Part shown: positions 40,064 to 48,250 of the stretch, piece after piece
How positions within the stretch are numbered: position 1 is the stretch's first letter
How the letters are laid out: each line of letters opens with the position of its first letter
Assembly (NCBI GenBank): GCA_030374805.1
Contig: JARGSG010000214.1
Location: 62,001 to 126,000 of the forward strand
From: Gracilaria gracilis
Taxonomy: Eukaryota > Rhodophyta > Florideophyceae > Gracilariales > Gracilariaceae
Length of the DNA: 64,000 nucleotides
Direction: 5' to 3'
Made by a program: the position numbers and the translations under genes
Notes under the pieces: model-generated
What the model saw: the letters and a program-made list of their open reading frames with translations, nothing else
What the model was told of the DNA's origin: nothing
Database searches by the model: none

Positions 40064-40804
40064 ATGAATCGCGTCATCTACCACTTGAAACAAGCGCCCT
40101 CGAGAACATGGACGCGAACGAACGCGACAGCAAGCCGGACGCACGTGAGAACAACGATTTCTCGAAAGCAACTGCTGTACATTCCGCGCAAGACGAAGGA
40201 AGAAATGATGGCACTACATGAAGAAGATCCGCAACGTTGGAACACGACGACGCTTTCGAAACGATTCGGGGCGCCGGCGGAGAACGTACAGAGTTTATTA
40301 AAACTGCATGCGCTTCGCAAGCATCGTGAGAAACAGATACAACAGTGTGAAGGGGAAGAACGGGAACGAATTGAAGGTCTGAGAGAGAAGATGTTGGATT
40401 CATGGAGTGATTTAGCGGAGTTTGTAATGCGTACTAGACGTATTGCAGATGCTAGTCGTTTGGCTACGAGTGAGAAAGGTGCAGAAGAAACGGAGGAGGA
40501 GGAGGACGATAATGCGGAGGAGCAAGCTATATGTGATGAAGAGGAGGTGGAGATTGAAGAGGTTGCTCACAGTAAGTGGGGAGCGTTCCTGGAGAAAGGG
40601 ATCGAAGACGCAGCACTTGATACGCCCAGGAAATGTACTTATGCGTTCGTGGAGATTGGAAAGGGAGAGGAAAATGTGAGAAGAGCGGTGTGGTTGAGAG
40701 AAGGTGAGAGCGGACGACTACGACTAGCAGACGAAGCGGAAAGAACTCTGCTTCTGAACCAAGTGCGAGCAAAAGAGAGTGAAGCGTTTGCTGCGACCAA
40801 GTAA
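40064..40804 (+). CDS. neugrin/RRG9-like mitochondrial protein, tentative
   Basis: Protein of 246 residues. The N-terminal ~45 are Arg/Thr/Ser-rich without acids (SRTWTRTNATASRTHVRTTI), consistent with a mitochondrial presequence. Residues ~40-90 (RKTKEEMMALHEEDPQRW, LSKRFGAPAENVQSLLK) read as the start of a helix-turn-helix type segment seen in neugrin and yeast Rrg9: a charged helix, D-P-x-x-W-T, then a LaxxFg-V motif. Those proteins support mitochondrial ribosome or RNA function. The middle is very acidic (EETEEEEDDNAEEQ), and a C-terminal segment (WGAFLEKGIEDAAL) is unassigned. Confidence 0.5.
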   Translation: MNRVIYHLKQAPSRTWTRTNATASRTHVRTTISRKQLLYIPRKTKEEMMALHEEDPQRWNTTTLSKRFGAPAENVQSLLKLHALRKHREKQIQQCEGEERERIEGLREKMLDSWSDLAEFVMRTRRIADASRLATSEKGAEETEEEEDDNAEEQAICDEEEVEIEEVAHSKWGAFLEKGIEDAALDTPRKCTYAFVEIGKGEENVRRAVWLREGESGRLRLADEAERTLLLNQVRAKESEAFAATK

Positions 40805-41421
40805 AACACGGATAAGATAGGTGACATTGCTACACATGTGGGGCAACAAAATAGCGGTCTGACTGTGCTGCGTGCCGCAATCGCGGGGCAATGCCCACAC
40901 AATCGCACGGTCTTCTATGCCAAGTGCTTGCGCACGAAGCCTCTATCCTGCTCAGCACGCAGTCACCATGTCATCACCCACGCTTGAGTTGAGTGTCAAT
41001 TCTAGGAGAATTGGCTAGTAGATGACCTATAGTCTGATCCCGACTAGTACGGTCATGCCGAGGCGGGAGTCGGCGGCCGTATTTAAAGCAGACGACCGCG
41101 CGCCGCGTGCCCGAGGTCGCGGGTTCGAACCCGCGTGCGCACACAAATCGCGTCTTACAGAACAATGCGCGTGCTGACAGATGGTGTGCCGCCACCGGCC
41201 TAATAGGCCGGGCCTATGCCCTTGGCTGTGCACAGCTCTGGAGCACGTGAGGCGCGTTCTCGCAACCTCCTGAGCGCGCCTGCTCAATTGCGTCTCCCAA
41301 GTTCAAACTTTGAAGCGGCGCGAACAAGACGGTCCATTGCCCGGCACAGCCGTCTGTCTGTCCCCGCCCCGCGCGCGCGCACCAAACCAACACGTCCGCC
41401 TTGAGCGTATAAAGCGGCACA
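40805..41421. other. gap with a B-box-like palindrome and a TATA motif
   Basis: Holds the upstream region of the HAD gene. At 41119-41134 the palindrome GCGGGTTCGAACCCGC matches the tRNA B-box consensus, but no tRNA can be folded around it. TATAAA occurs at 41408-41413. No other gene. Confidence 0.5.
41408..41413 (+). promoter_or_regulatory. TATA-like motif next to the HAD gene start
   Basis: TATAAA lies only nine bases before the ATG at 41422. If it is a real TATA box, transcription would begin inside the open frame and a later Met (such as in GHMERAYFG) would be the start. It may be coincidental. Confidence 0.25.
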
Positions 41422-42369
41422 ATGCTGAAGCGCGCAAAGCCACGCGTGGCGTACCTGGGCTTACCGCCGTCGTCGTCGCCAATCTCGTCGTCTCAACGCG
41501 TGGCCATCTCGCACAATACGCACACGCGCCTGAAGAACGTCGCCGCCAAGCGCTTCCGCGGCGTGGGCGGCATCTCCAAGCTGGGCACCATCGTGCTGGA
41601 CAACTACCTCGGACACATGGAACGCGCGTACTTTGGGCGTGCCGGTGCGCGCTGCTGCGCCAGCGTTCCGTCCACTGCGCGCGATTACGACGCCGTGCTG
41701 TTCGATATGGACGGCGTGCTGTGCGACTCCGAGATACCCAGCCGACATGCGGCTGTGTGCGTGTTCAGGCGCTTCTACGACGTTGACGTACAGGCGGATG
41801 ACTTTGCGCCGTTCACCGGCACCGGCGAGGCCAACTTTCTGGCCGGCGTCGCGAACGTTTACGGCGTGAAACGCTTCGACGCCGAAAAGGCAAAGCAGCA
41901 ATTTTTCCAGGTGTACATCGAAGACGGCTACGTCAACGAGATGTCGTCGTTCGCCGGCATCCACGGGCTCGTCGCGCGCGTCAAGCAGCTGGGGCTCAAG
42001 GTGGCGGTGGCATCGTCGGCAGATCGCATCAAAGTGGACGCAAACCTGACAGCCATCGGACTGCCGCCGCACCACTTCGACTACGTGACGAGCGGCGACG
42101 AAATCGAGCACAAGAAGCCGGCGCCCGACGTGTTCCTCAAGGCGGCGCGCGAGCTGGGCGTAGAGCCGCGCCGCTGCGTGGTGGTGGAGGACGCCGTGGC
42201 CGGCGTGCAGGCGGCGAAGAGCGCGGGCATGAGATGCATCGCCGTCAGCACCAGCCTGGACGGCGACGCGTTGCGACGCGCGGGCGCGGACGTGGTGCGC
42301 GCCGAGCCGGCGCTCATCGAGGTGGTGGATGTGTTCGGGCGCGACGTGTTCGACCAGCCGCCGCAATAA
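41422..42369 (+). CDS. HAD hydrolase matching the HAD domain of plant SOQ1, free-standing
   Basis: Protein of 315 residues. A ~85-residue basic Ser-rich leader (probable plastid transit peptide) precedes a beta-phosphoglucomutase-type HAD domain: motif I LFDMDGVLCDSE (Asp95, Asp97), FTGTGEANFLAGVANVYGVK, motif II VASSADRIKVDANL, motif III EHKKPAPDVFL and motif IV VVVEDAVAGVQAAKSAGMRCIAV. These segments closely resemble the N-terminal HAD domain of plant SUPPRESSOR OF QUENCHING 1, a thylakoid protein that limits a slow form of antenna quenching. In plants that domain is fused to thioredoxin-like and NHL parts; here the frame stops right after the HAD domain, and the next gene is unrelated. Substrate unknown. 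Confidence 0.88.
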   Translation: MLKRAKPRVAYLGLPPSSSPISSSQRVAISHNTHTRLKNVAAKRFRGVGGISKLGTIVLDNYLGHMERAYFGRAGARCCASVPSTARDYDAVLFDMDGVLCDSEIPSRHAAVCVFRRFYDVDVQADDFAPFTGTGEANFLAGVANVYGVKRFDAEKAKQQFFQVYIEDGYVNEMSSFAGIHGLVARVKQLGLKVAVASSADRIKVDANLTAIGLPPHHFDYVTSGDEIEHKKPAPDVFLKAARELGVEPRRCVVVEDAVAGVQAAKSAGMRCIAVSTSLDGDALRRAGADVVRAEPALIEVVDVFGRDVFDQPPQ

Positions 42370-42634
42370 AAAAACGCGCGCTGACGTGGCGCTAATTACT
42401 TGCCCCCGCTTTCAATGCGCAATTGCGCTCCTCTCGCGATACGCACGCGCCAGTGTCTCCTGTTGTCTGTCTGCGCGTCGGACGTTCCCCCCTCTGCCCT
42501 ACGCGCCCCGGGGGCCACGCTCCCCACTCATCTCTCCCCTTCCAGTCGCGCCCTTCTGGACGTCCTCGCTCCCTCCCACCCCGCCGCCGCTCCGCAATCC
42601 CGTCCGCTCCCGTCTCCCCCCCTCCCCTTTCGTC

Positions 42635-44107
42635 ATGTCCAATCCCGCGCCCGGTGACGCCGCCGACGTCTCCAGTCAGCCGCCATCGCTGTCGCCGCCG
42701 ACGTCGCTGCCGCCGCCGACGTCGCTGCCGCCGCCGACGTCGCTGCACCAACTTCAAGCCAGTTTCGCCGCCTTCGCGCCGCGTTACTGCGCCGCTCTTC
42801 AAGATCCCACCTCCATCAAGCCGCTCCTCATCCCGGCAGACGCGTACTTCACACCGCGCTGCTCCGTGTGTGCCGCGTCGTTCACCACTATCACACTGCT
42901 GGAGGCGCACGTACGCGCCATTCATCCCGCCTTCTACGCGTCGGCACAACATGCCACGCAGCTTGCCAACGCCGTGTCCCCTGCGTCTGCTGGGACCACC
43001 GCTGATGGCGCTTATTTGCCGCCTTGGTTGCGTCCGGGCGATTCCATCATGCCTAGTCCGGCGCCTGTTATGAATGCTACCGCGCAACAGCTTTCCGCTG
43101 CCTCTATGCAGCAGCCGACGCCGGTGGTTACCAAGCCGGATACCTTGCAGTATCGTTGCCAACTTTGTCAGGTGTCGTGTGATACCATGGCGCAGTTCAC
43201 CAGCCATTCATCCGGTCAGAAGCATCGCAAGAAGGCCGATCTTTACAACGCCTTCAAGGAAGCCGAGAAACGCTTTCCCTCCGAATCCATCCGCTATGAA
43301 CAGCCTTCCACATGGCATTGTCAACTTTGTGCCGCCTCCATGCACGCTCAGAACGAGGTCTTGCAACACATGCAATGTGCAAAGCACAACCGCTTATTAC
43401 ACACCGCACATATCAACTCGTCTCCCGGCAGAGTAGCTGCGCAGAATATGCCCGTTACTGCCATTAAACCTGCCGCAGTCTCAGCTGCTATGGCCGTCAT
43501 GCAATCCCCCGTCACTGAATCTTCATCTTCTACGCTCTCGCCTTTCCGTCAACAGCCTGATCCTGCCGTGCAATCTTCGCCTGCTTCGTCCAACATGACC
43601 GTGCGTGGCCCAATTGCAAAACCTTTGAAGAATAACAGGGCGACAGCGTACGCATGTTCCGTTTGCAATGTCACGTGCACGTCGAACGACAATCTCAATG
43701 TCCATCTCGCCAGTGCGCGCCACAAAAAGAAAGTTGAAGGCTCTGCGTTGAACAACAACATCGTTTGTAACGTATGTCAGATCACCGTTTCCGGTGCCGC
43801 CAATTACGAGGCCCATTTAAAGGGAAAGGCGCATGCGAAGAAACAACACCAACAAAACGCCGCAGCAGAGAATTCAGCGTCTGCACTTTTGACAATGCCA
43901 CCACCTACTACCACGATGAACATGAATCTCCCAACTGTCATGCCGCAACCAAGCACATCAGGTCCGCTTCAAGCTTTACGTGTACCCTCACCAAGCTATT
44001 CCGAGGCGGGAACTGACGTGAGACCTCCCATTGCTTTACCTGTACGGAATCAGATGCCGTTCCGGCCCGTGCCATACCCCGAACCGCCGTCCGGCGAACA
44101 GTCCTAG
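42635..44107 (+). CDS. multi C2H2 zinc-finger protein, matrin/U1-like fingers
   Basis: Protein of 490 residues. It has at least five spaced C2H2 fingers: CSVCAASFTTITLLEAHVRAIH (~60-80), CQLCQVSCDTMAQFTSHSSG then KH (~170-190), CQLCAASMHAQNEVLQHM then KH, CSVCNVTCTSNDNLNVHLAS then RH, and CNVCQITVSGAANYEAHLKG then H. The C-x2-C-x12-H-x5-H spacing is that of matrin/U1 or JAZ-type fingers that often bind double-stranded RNA. Linkers are Ser, Pro and Gln-rich. It is likely nuclear or RNA-binding; the exact orthologue is unknown. A (CCGCCGACGTCGCTGCCG)3 minisatellite encodes the PPTSLP repeat near the start. The ATG at 42635 follows a pyrimidine-rich leader; the open frame before it is low complexity. 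Confidence 0.85.
   Translation: MSNPAPGDAADVSSQPPSLSPPTSLPPPTSLPPPTSLHQLQASFAAFAPRYCAALQDPTSIKPLLIPADAYFTPRCSVCAASFTTITLLEAHVRAIHPAFYASAQHATQLANAVSPASAGTTADGAYLPPWLRPGDSIMPSPAPVMNATAQQLSAASMQQPTPVVTKPDTLQYRCQLCQVSCDTMAQFTSHSSGQKHRKKADLYNAFKEAEKRFPSESIRYEQPSTWHCQLCAASMHAQNEVLQHMQCAKHNRLLHTAHINSSPGRVAAQNMPVTAIKPAAVSAAMAVMQSPVTESSSSTLSPFRQQPDPAVQSSPASSNMTVRGPIAKPLKNNRATAYACSVCNVTCTSNDNLNVHLASARHKKKVEGSALNNNIVCNVCQITVSGAANYEAHLKGKAHAKKQHQQNAAAENSASALLTMPPPTTTMNMNLPTVMPQPSTSGPLQALRVPSPSYSEAGTDVRPPIALPVRNQMPFRPVPYPEPPSGEQS
42694..42746 (+). repeat. three copies of an 18-bp unit encoding PPTSLP
   Basis: Tandem 18-base units (CCGCCGACGTCGCTGCCG-like) near the 5' end of the zinc-finger gene. They keep the frame, so copy number could change without a frameshift. 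Confidence 0.85.
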
Positions 44108-44819
44108 TTAATTGGGTTGCTTCGGAGACTTGTGCTCTTGCAATTTTCTTCTTTCATGCATACTCCCCCATTTCCTTAATTGTGCCTTCTTGTTGATAGG
44201 ATGACTGACTGCAATCACTTGCGAAGCTCATGCTTCTCCAACTTCTTCTCCTGTTTTTATCCTTGCTTGCAACTAGCACAGCCGGCAAATCCCGTCACCT
44301 CTCTGCGGTCAGTACCGATCTGTTGACTAATGTCATGTTTCTGGATTCGGTCTTTTCTTATGATTGAGTTACCCTTGTACCTCGTTTTTGTTTGTCTTTT
44401 GCTTTTTCGGACATACCCTTGTACGTCATCGACTGTAACGGCGTGGTTTGAGGCCTTTCGGGGCTTGGTACACAACGTTGCTCTTGTTGACAGTGGTAAC
44501 ATAAGCACATGGAAGCAATCTGCTACGTTCTACAACACAACATCATTTGTTGGTACGCTTGAGCTACGAAAAGTTTTAACAGAGAAGCCGTGTATATAAC
44601 TGTGACACATATCCGTTCATGATGTATACATGTAATAAGAGGTATATCTTTTAACTCTGTACTACAGACTCACACCTTACATGTACACCTTGATGTATGG
44701 CGATACATATTGGAACACAAAACAAATATGAACAAGCATTCTTATACATAGTACGCTTTGTGATTTACTTGTTCAAGCTTGTTGTTATGTGTGAAGATAA
44801 TGCACACAAATAGGTGCTC
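44108..44819. other. convergent 3' gap
   Basis: AT-rich stretch between the 3' ends of the zinc-finger gene (plus) and the fibrillin gene (minus); both 3' UTRs lie here. Nothing else is seen. Confidence 0.5.
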
Positions 44820-45644
44820 TTAGTCTAGTCGTGTGTAAATAAAAAGCTTGCCTTGCTTCGACCTCGAAATACGAAGGTTCTCATCTAGGTAGTACGTGTC
44901 GATATACGATTCCGGTGCTGCATTCCTGATACGAGAGAAAATCTGTTCCACCGGAACATTAAAGGAGATGCCGCCAAGGTCGATACGATCAGCAATCTTA
45001 CCACCCGTCACATCAGTAGACTCGACAGTGATTTCGAGACGCTCCGCGCCTACAGGAGTGATGCGGCTCGAGGTCTTGACAGTCCATGAGGTGACTGGAA
45101 ACGCTGTGACCTCCGCTTCAGTGGTAAGCTTACCGTCGTCGACGGTGATCTTCTGACGAATCTGCCCCACTTGAAGAAGCGGGGTGACAGCAGCCATGAG
45201 GAACGGGTTGGTCTGAAACAGCTTGGCAGTGGTGTAAACAAGGTTCCATTCACCGTCAATGAGCTCCGTTTCAACCGGCTGTGGGTTGGGATTGAGTTCC
45301 TCCAACGTCATGACAATGTCATCGACGGCGGCGCGTTGCATCTCAGACGCAGACATACCGCGATCAGTTATGGCCGCGTACTGCAGCAGTTTTGAAACGA
45401 GCGCTGTTCGCTTCGCGTCATCCATGCCGGGTATCATGGATTTCACCGCGTCGCCTGCAGGCACGGAGACGTCGGACGGCGCTTCGTCTTCAGCCTCATC
45501 GCCGACCTCCATGCGCAGATTGAGCGGACGGGCTCTTCGAGGCACGGCATGGCGGGTAGGCGCGGTTCGCGACGTGAACGATGACAGCGACGGGTTGGTG
45601 GGCAAACGCACCAGCGTCGACTTAGCGAACGTGAGCGAGGCCAT
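44820..45644 (-). CDS. plastid lipid-associated protein (PAP/fibrillin family)
   Basis: Protein of 274 residues. Residues ~1-55 form a transit peptide (MASLTFAKSTLVRLPTNPSL, then Arg/Ser-rich). The fibrillin core begins at ~80 (VSKLLQYAAITDRGMSA), shows LIDGEWNLVYTTAKLF and RIDLGGISFNVPVEQI, and ends DTYYLDENLRISRSKQGKLF-IYTRLD, the classic PAP ending. Fibrillins bind lipids at plastoglobules and thylakoids. The ATG at 45642-45644 is preferred to the longer open frame upstream, which is Arg/Ser low complexity. GC falls towards the 3' end. Confidence 0.95.
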   Translation of the reverse strand: MASLTFAKSTLVRLPTNPSLSSFTSRTAPTRHAVPRRARPLNLRMEVGDEAEDEAPSDVSVPAGDAVKSMIPGMDDAKRTALVSKLLQYAAITDRGMSASEMQRAAVDDIVMTLEELNPNPQPVETELIDGEWNLVYTTAKLFQTNPFLMAAVTPLLQVGQIRQKITVDDGKLTTEAEVTAFPVTSWTVKTSSRITPVGAERLEITVESTDVTGGKIADRIDLGGISFNVPVEQIFSRIRNAAPESYIDTYYLDENLRISRSKQGKLFIYTRLD

Positions 45645-46402
45645 TATGGGGCGCGATGAACAAGGAGAGAAGCGTGAAAGGTGGACGGCGCGAGGCGGGT
45701 AGGGTACACCGTCGCGGTGGTCGTCTCTCGACTGAGCGGATTGGCGGCGGGACGCGCGGTGAGCGGGTTGACGGTTCGGGAGTTGACGGGGCGGAGGTGC
45801 ATCGCCAATGGCGGGTTGAGCGCCAAACCGCAGCTGACGATCTGTCATTCTGGAACATGAGGACGAACCGAAGCGCCGAGTATCTGGGCGGCACCTGTAG
45901 CTGGGAGACACGTGGCCATGTGTGTGAGGAATCGCAACCGTCAGTGCCGAATCAGAATCAGTCAGAATCAGTCAGAATCAGTCAGCAGCGCTCGCCCTCG
46001 CAGAAAGGTCCCCTTCGCCGTGAAGGCATCTTCTTCTATGCCTGTTTCCTGCACTTTCCTCTCCCCTTCGCTGCCGGCGCCGTTGAAACATTGGCACGAT
46101 GGCGTTCTTCAGGCGGATGTTTCACCGACGGCGCGGCACTTGCTTCGTAACAGCAGCCCAGTCGCGGGCCCATGCCACAACGGAAACGCGTCAACCGCTC
46201 ACGACGAATGTTTGTGTAACGCCTCAGGTGCAACCGCTGTAACGGGCACACGCCGCACTTGCCTCATGTGGCAATATCTTCGCCACAAGCAGCGCGTAGT
46301 CATGCACGCAGCTACGCCTGGCAGCGCTACTTGGTATGCTTCTCTGACACGCAAGCGACACCACATTTCGCAATACCTCACATAACACACGCGAGACCGA
46401 CG
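45645..46402. other. divergent gap upstream of fibrillin
   Basis: About 760 bases between two divergent genes. It contains tandem GTCAGAATCA-type repeats at 45950-45985. The frames seen here are short and lack domains. Confidence 0.5.
45950..45985. repeat. 10-bp tandem repeat GAATCAGTCA, three and a half units
   Basis: Perfect 10-base units about 310 bases upstream of the fibrillin start and 420 bases upstream of the next plus-strand gene. Confidence 0.9.
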
Positions 46403-47725
46403 ATGTGCGACGATAACCTCGCCGTATCAATGGCAAACATTTATAATCCTGTCCTTCTCGATAATCCACTGTCCATTTCGCTCTCGCAACTTCAAAACAA
46501 CATTCGAGTGTGTCAGAAGGAGTCTGGATATTACCTACCGATAGACATTCTTCAGTGCTTTACCACGGGTTGCAAACCGAAGCCTAACGTCAGAAAGCCG
46601 CAAATCACAAGTGAGCAATGTGAGCACAAATTACTGGTGCAGATAGGCTACCTCATCACGAGAATTGCTAATGAGCATAATTCCGATTGGGGCACTCAGG
46701 GAGGCATATTTCTGGAAAAGGGTCGTGTGGATGAAGATATGCTAGATCTCATGGCTACCGAGTTTCCGGTTTGGTTTAGAAAGCTTCCCACCGTCACGGT
46801 GCTGCTCTTCTTTGCTTACGTGTTTGCCGCGCAGTTGTTCATCTCCATGGAGATGAACAGGCAGAGCAGATCGTTTGCCCAAGTGTTGCGCGAATCCGAC
46901 GAGCAAGATTTGTGGTGTCATGTAGTGGAAAGCGTCAAGCAATTCCTCAGCGAGAGGATTCCGTTGTCACAAACCGAAATCTCACAGCAAGAGCAACACA
47001 TTATTTTGCCGTTCCTGGAGCAGCACGTGGAACATGGCGTAACAAGTGACTTACATGCTTCGGTACAATTGCTCAATGACTTGAACAAGATTTTTCCACT
47101 ATCGTGTGCTCTGCACTCCGAGTCAAGCGACAACATTAGGGAAATATGGCGTGTGGAATGCCACGACATGGACGCAACGCCCAAACTGAGGCAATTTAGC
47201 ACTCGAGAGTGGAAATGGCTTTTGTTTGAAACACCGCTTCGCGATTGGATCCACGCATTACGTCGATTGTATCGCGAACGTAACGACGACGTTCACACGC
47301 TGATCACAACATACGAGGCGTGCAACACCGTTTGCAATAGGAAGCAGAAAAGTGGCATGGAATGGCACGGCTACAAGGAGGATGATGGCTGCAACATGTT
47401 ACGTCCGGTCCGTCTCCAAAGCGATATGCTTCTGATCTGGACTGAACTCATTGCGCTCACGAAACCGTTCACGACAGCCGCGTTCGCCAAGACGCGCTCC
47501 GATCTTTGTGCAGCGCTGCGTGCGCATCTAGGGGCTCTAGTTGACGGTGCACTGCTACTATCCACCGTGTTCCACGACTGTGGTACGCGGTTCATTGAGG
47601 GGGCACATGTGATTTGGCGCCAATCCAACAACGGCACCACGTGCCAGAACCGCGACTGCGCGTCGTGCGCACGGGCCATGCCCGGATCGCCAGGCTCGGG
47701 TGTGTCAGAGGAGGGCGAAGCATGA
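46403..47725 (+). CDS. unknown 440-residue protein
   Basis: Starts MCDDNLAVSMANIYNPVL. The middle shows helices with Leu and aromatic residues (WFRKLPTVTVLLFFAYVFAAQLF is the most hydrophobic segment, perhaps buried rather than membrane). Further on, REWKWLLFETPLRDWIHALRRLYRERND suggests amphipathic helices. The C-terminus has a Cys-rich end (CQNRDCASCARAM) that may bind a metal. No family is recognised. The ATG at 46403 is chosen over a TTG at 46259; the intervening translation is Arg/Ala-rich. Confidence 0.6.
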   Translation: MCDDNLAVSMANIYNPVLLDNPLSISLSQLQNNIRVCQKESGYYLPIDILQCFTTGCKPKPNVRKPQITSEQCEHKLLVQIGYLITRIANEHNSDWGTQGGIFLEKGRVDEDMLDLMATEFPVWFRKLPTVTVLLFFAYVFAAQLFISMEMNRQSRSFAQVLRESDEQDLWCHVVESVKQFLSERIPLSQTEISQQEQHIILPFLEQHVEHGVTSDLHASVQLLNDLNKIFPLSCALHSESSDNIREIWRVECHDMDATPKLRQFSTREWKWLLFETPLRDWIHALRRLYRERNDDVHTLITTYEACNTVCNRKQKSGMEWHGYKEDDGCNMLRPVRLQSDMLLIWTELIALTKPFTTAAFAKTRSDLCAALRAHLGALVDGALLLSTVFHDCGTRFIEGAHVIWRQSNNGTTCQNRDCASCARAMPGSPGSGVSEEGEA

Positions 47726-48250
47726 GGCAGCGGGAAGGTAAACCGTTAGCATGTGCCAGCCGCAACGGCGACGACAGGCCGGTGGAAGCGGCCGCGGATG
47801 TACATACCCAAGAAGGCGACTGTGGGGGGGGGGGGGGGCTCTAGAGGAACGGGTAAACGTGCACGTGCGCACTGTGCAGAGCGGCGGATAGATATCTTAC
47901 GCGTGCGCGCTGCGCTTTTTTGCGGCCGCCGGTGCCACGCTCCGCGGGTTGCTTTGCTGCCGCTCCCCCCGAGGCGCCGCCGCGCGTCCCACCGGCGCAC
48001 ATACGCGAGACATAGCCCATAGCGCCTCCTGTGCCCGGTCCGTCCACCCACCTCATACGCCTCCGAATCCACGCCTCGCTCCCTTCCACCCCCCATTAAC
48101 ATCCTGCTTCCCGCCTGTCTTCACCCCTCCGTTCTCCTCCCTCCCGCCTTACCCCCCGACGCGCCATTCCTTCCGCCTACCCCCCCCATCCTTCTTCTTC
48201 CCTATTCCAGTAAACGGACGCTCGTGATTTCATCGTAATCGCAACCCACC
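47726..48250. other. upstream region of the SET gene
   Basis: Contains a run of 15 G (about 47824-47838) that may be an assembly-sensitive site, then a strongly C/T-rich leader (about 48030-48215) ending in TTCTTCCCTATTCCAG, which also resembles a 3' splice site. The ATG follows 37 bases later. No further gene. Confidence 0.5.

Larger units (their letters stand above)
2500..48215. other. pattern of pyrimidine-rich leaders before start codons
   Basis: Coding-strand C/T-rich stretches of roughly 50 to 290 bases directly precede the ATG of at least six genes: CURT1-like (2710-2830), DDX6 (5300-5590), transketolase (20800-20850), zinc-finger (42480-42634), SET (48030-48215) and the small peptide (10915-10970). 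This entry marks the pattern, not one continuous feature. Confidence 0.6.

Noticed and set aside
41040-41145. A tRNA gene
   Set aside because: The B-box matches, but T-stem pairing fails with the standard 7-base loop and no complementary acceptor or anticodon arm is found.
41461-42366. 301-codon minus-strand frame over the HAD gene
   Set aside because: Antisense shadow of a strongly supported gene in GC-rich DNA.
42392-43207. 271-codon minus-strand frame over the zinc-finger gene
   Set aside because: Antisense shadow; Arg/Gly low complexity.
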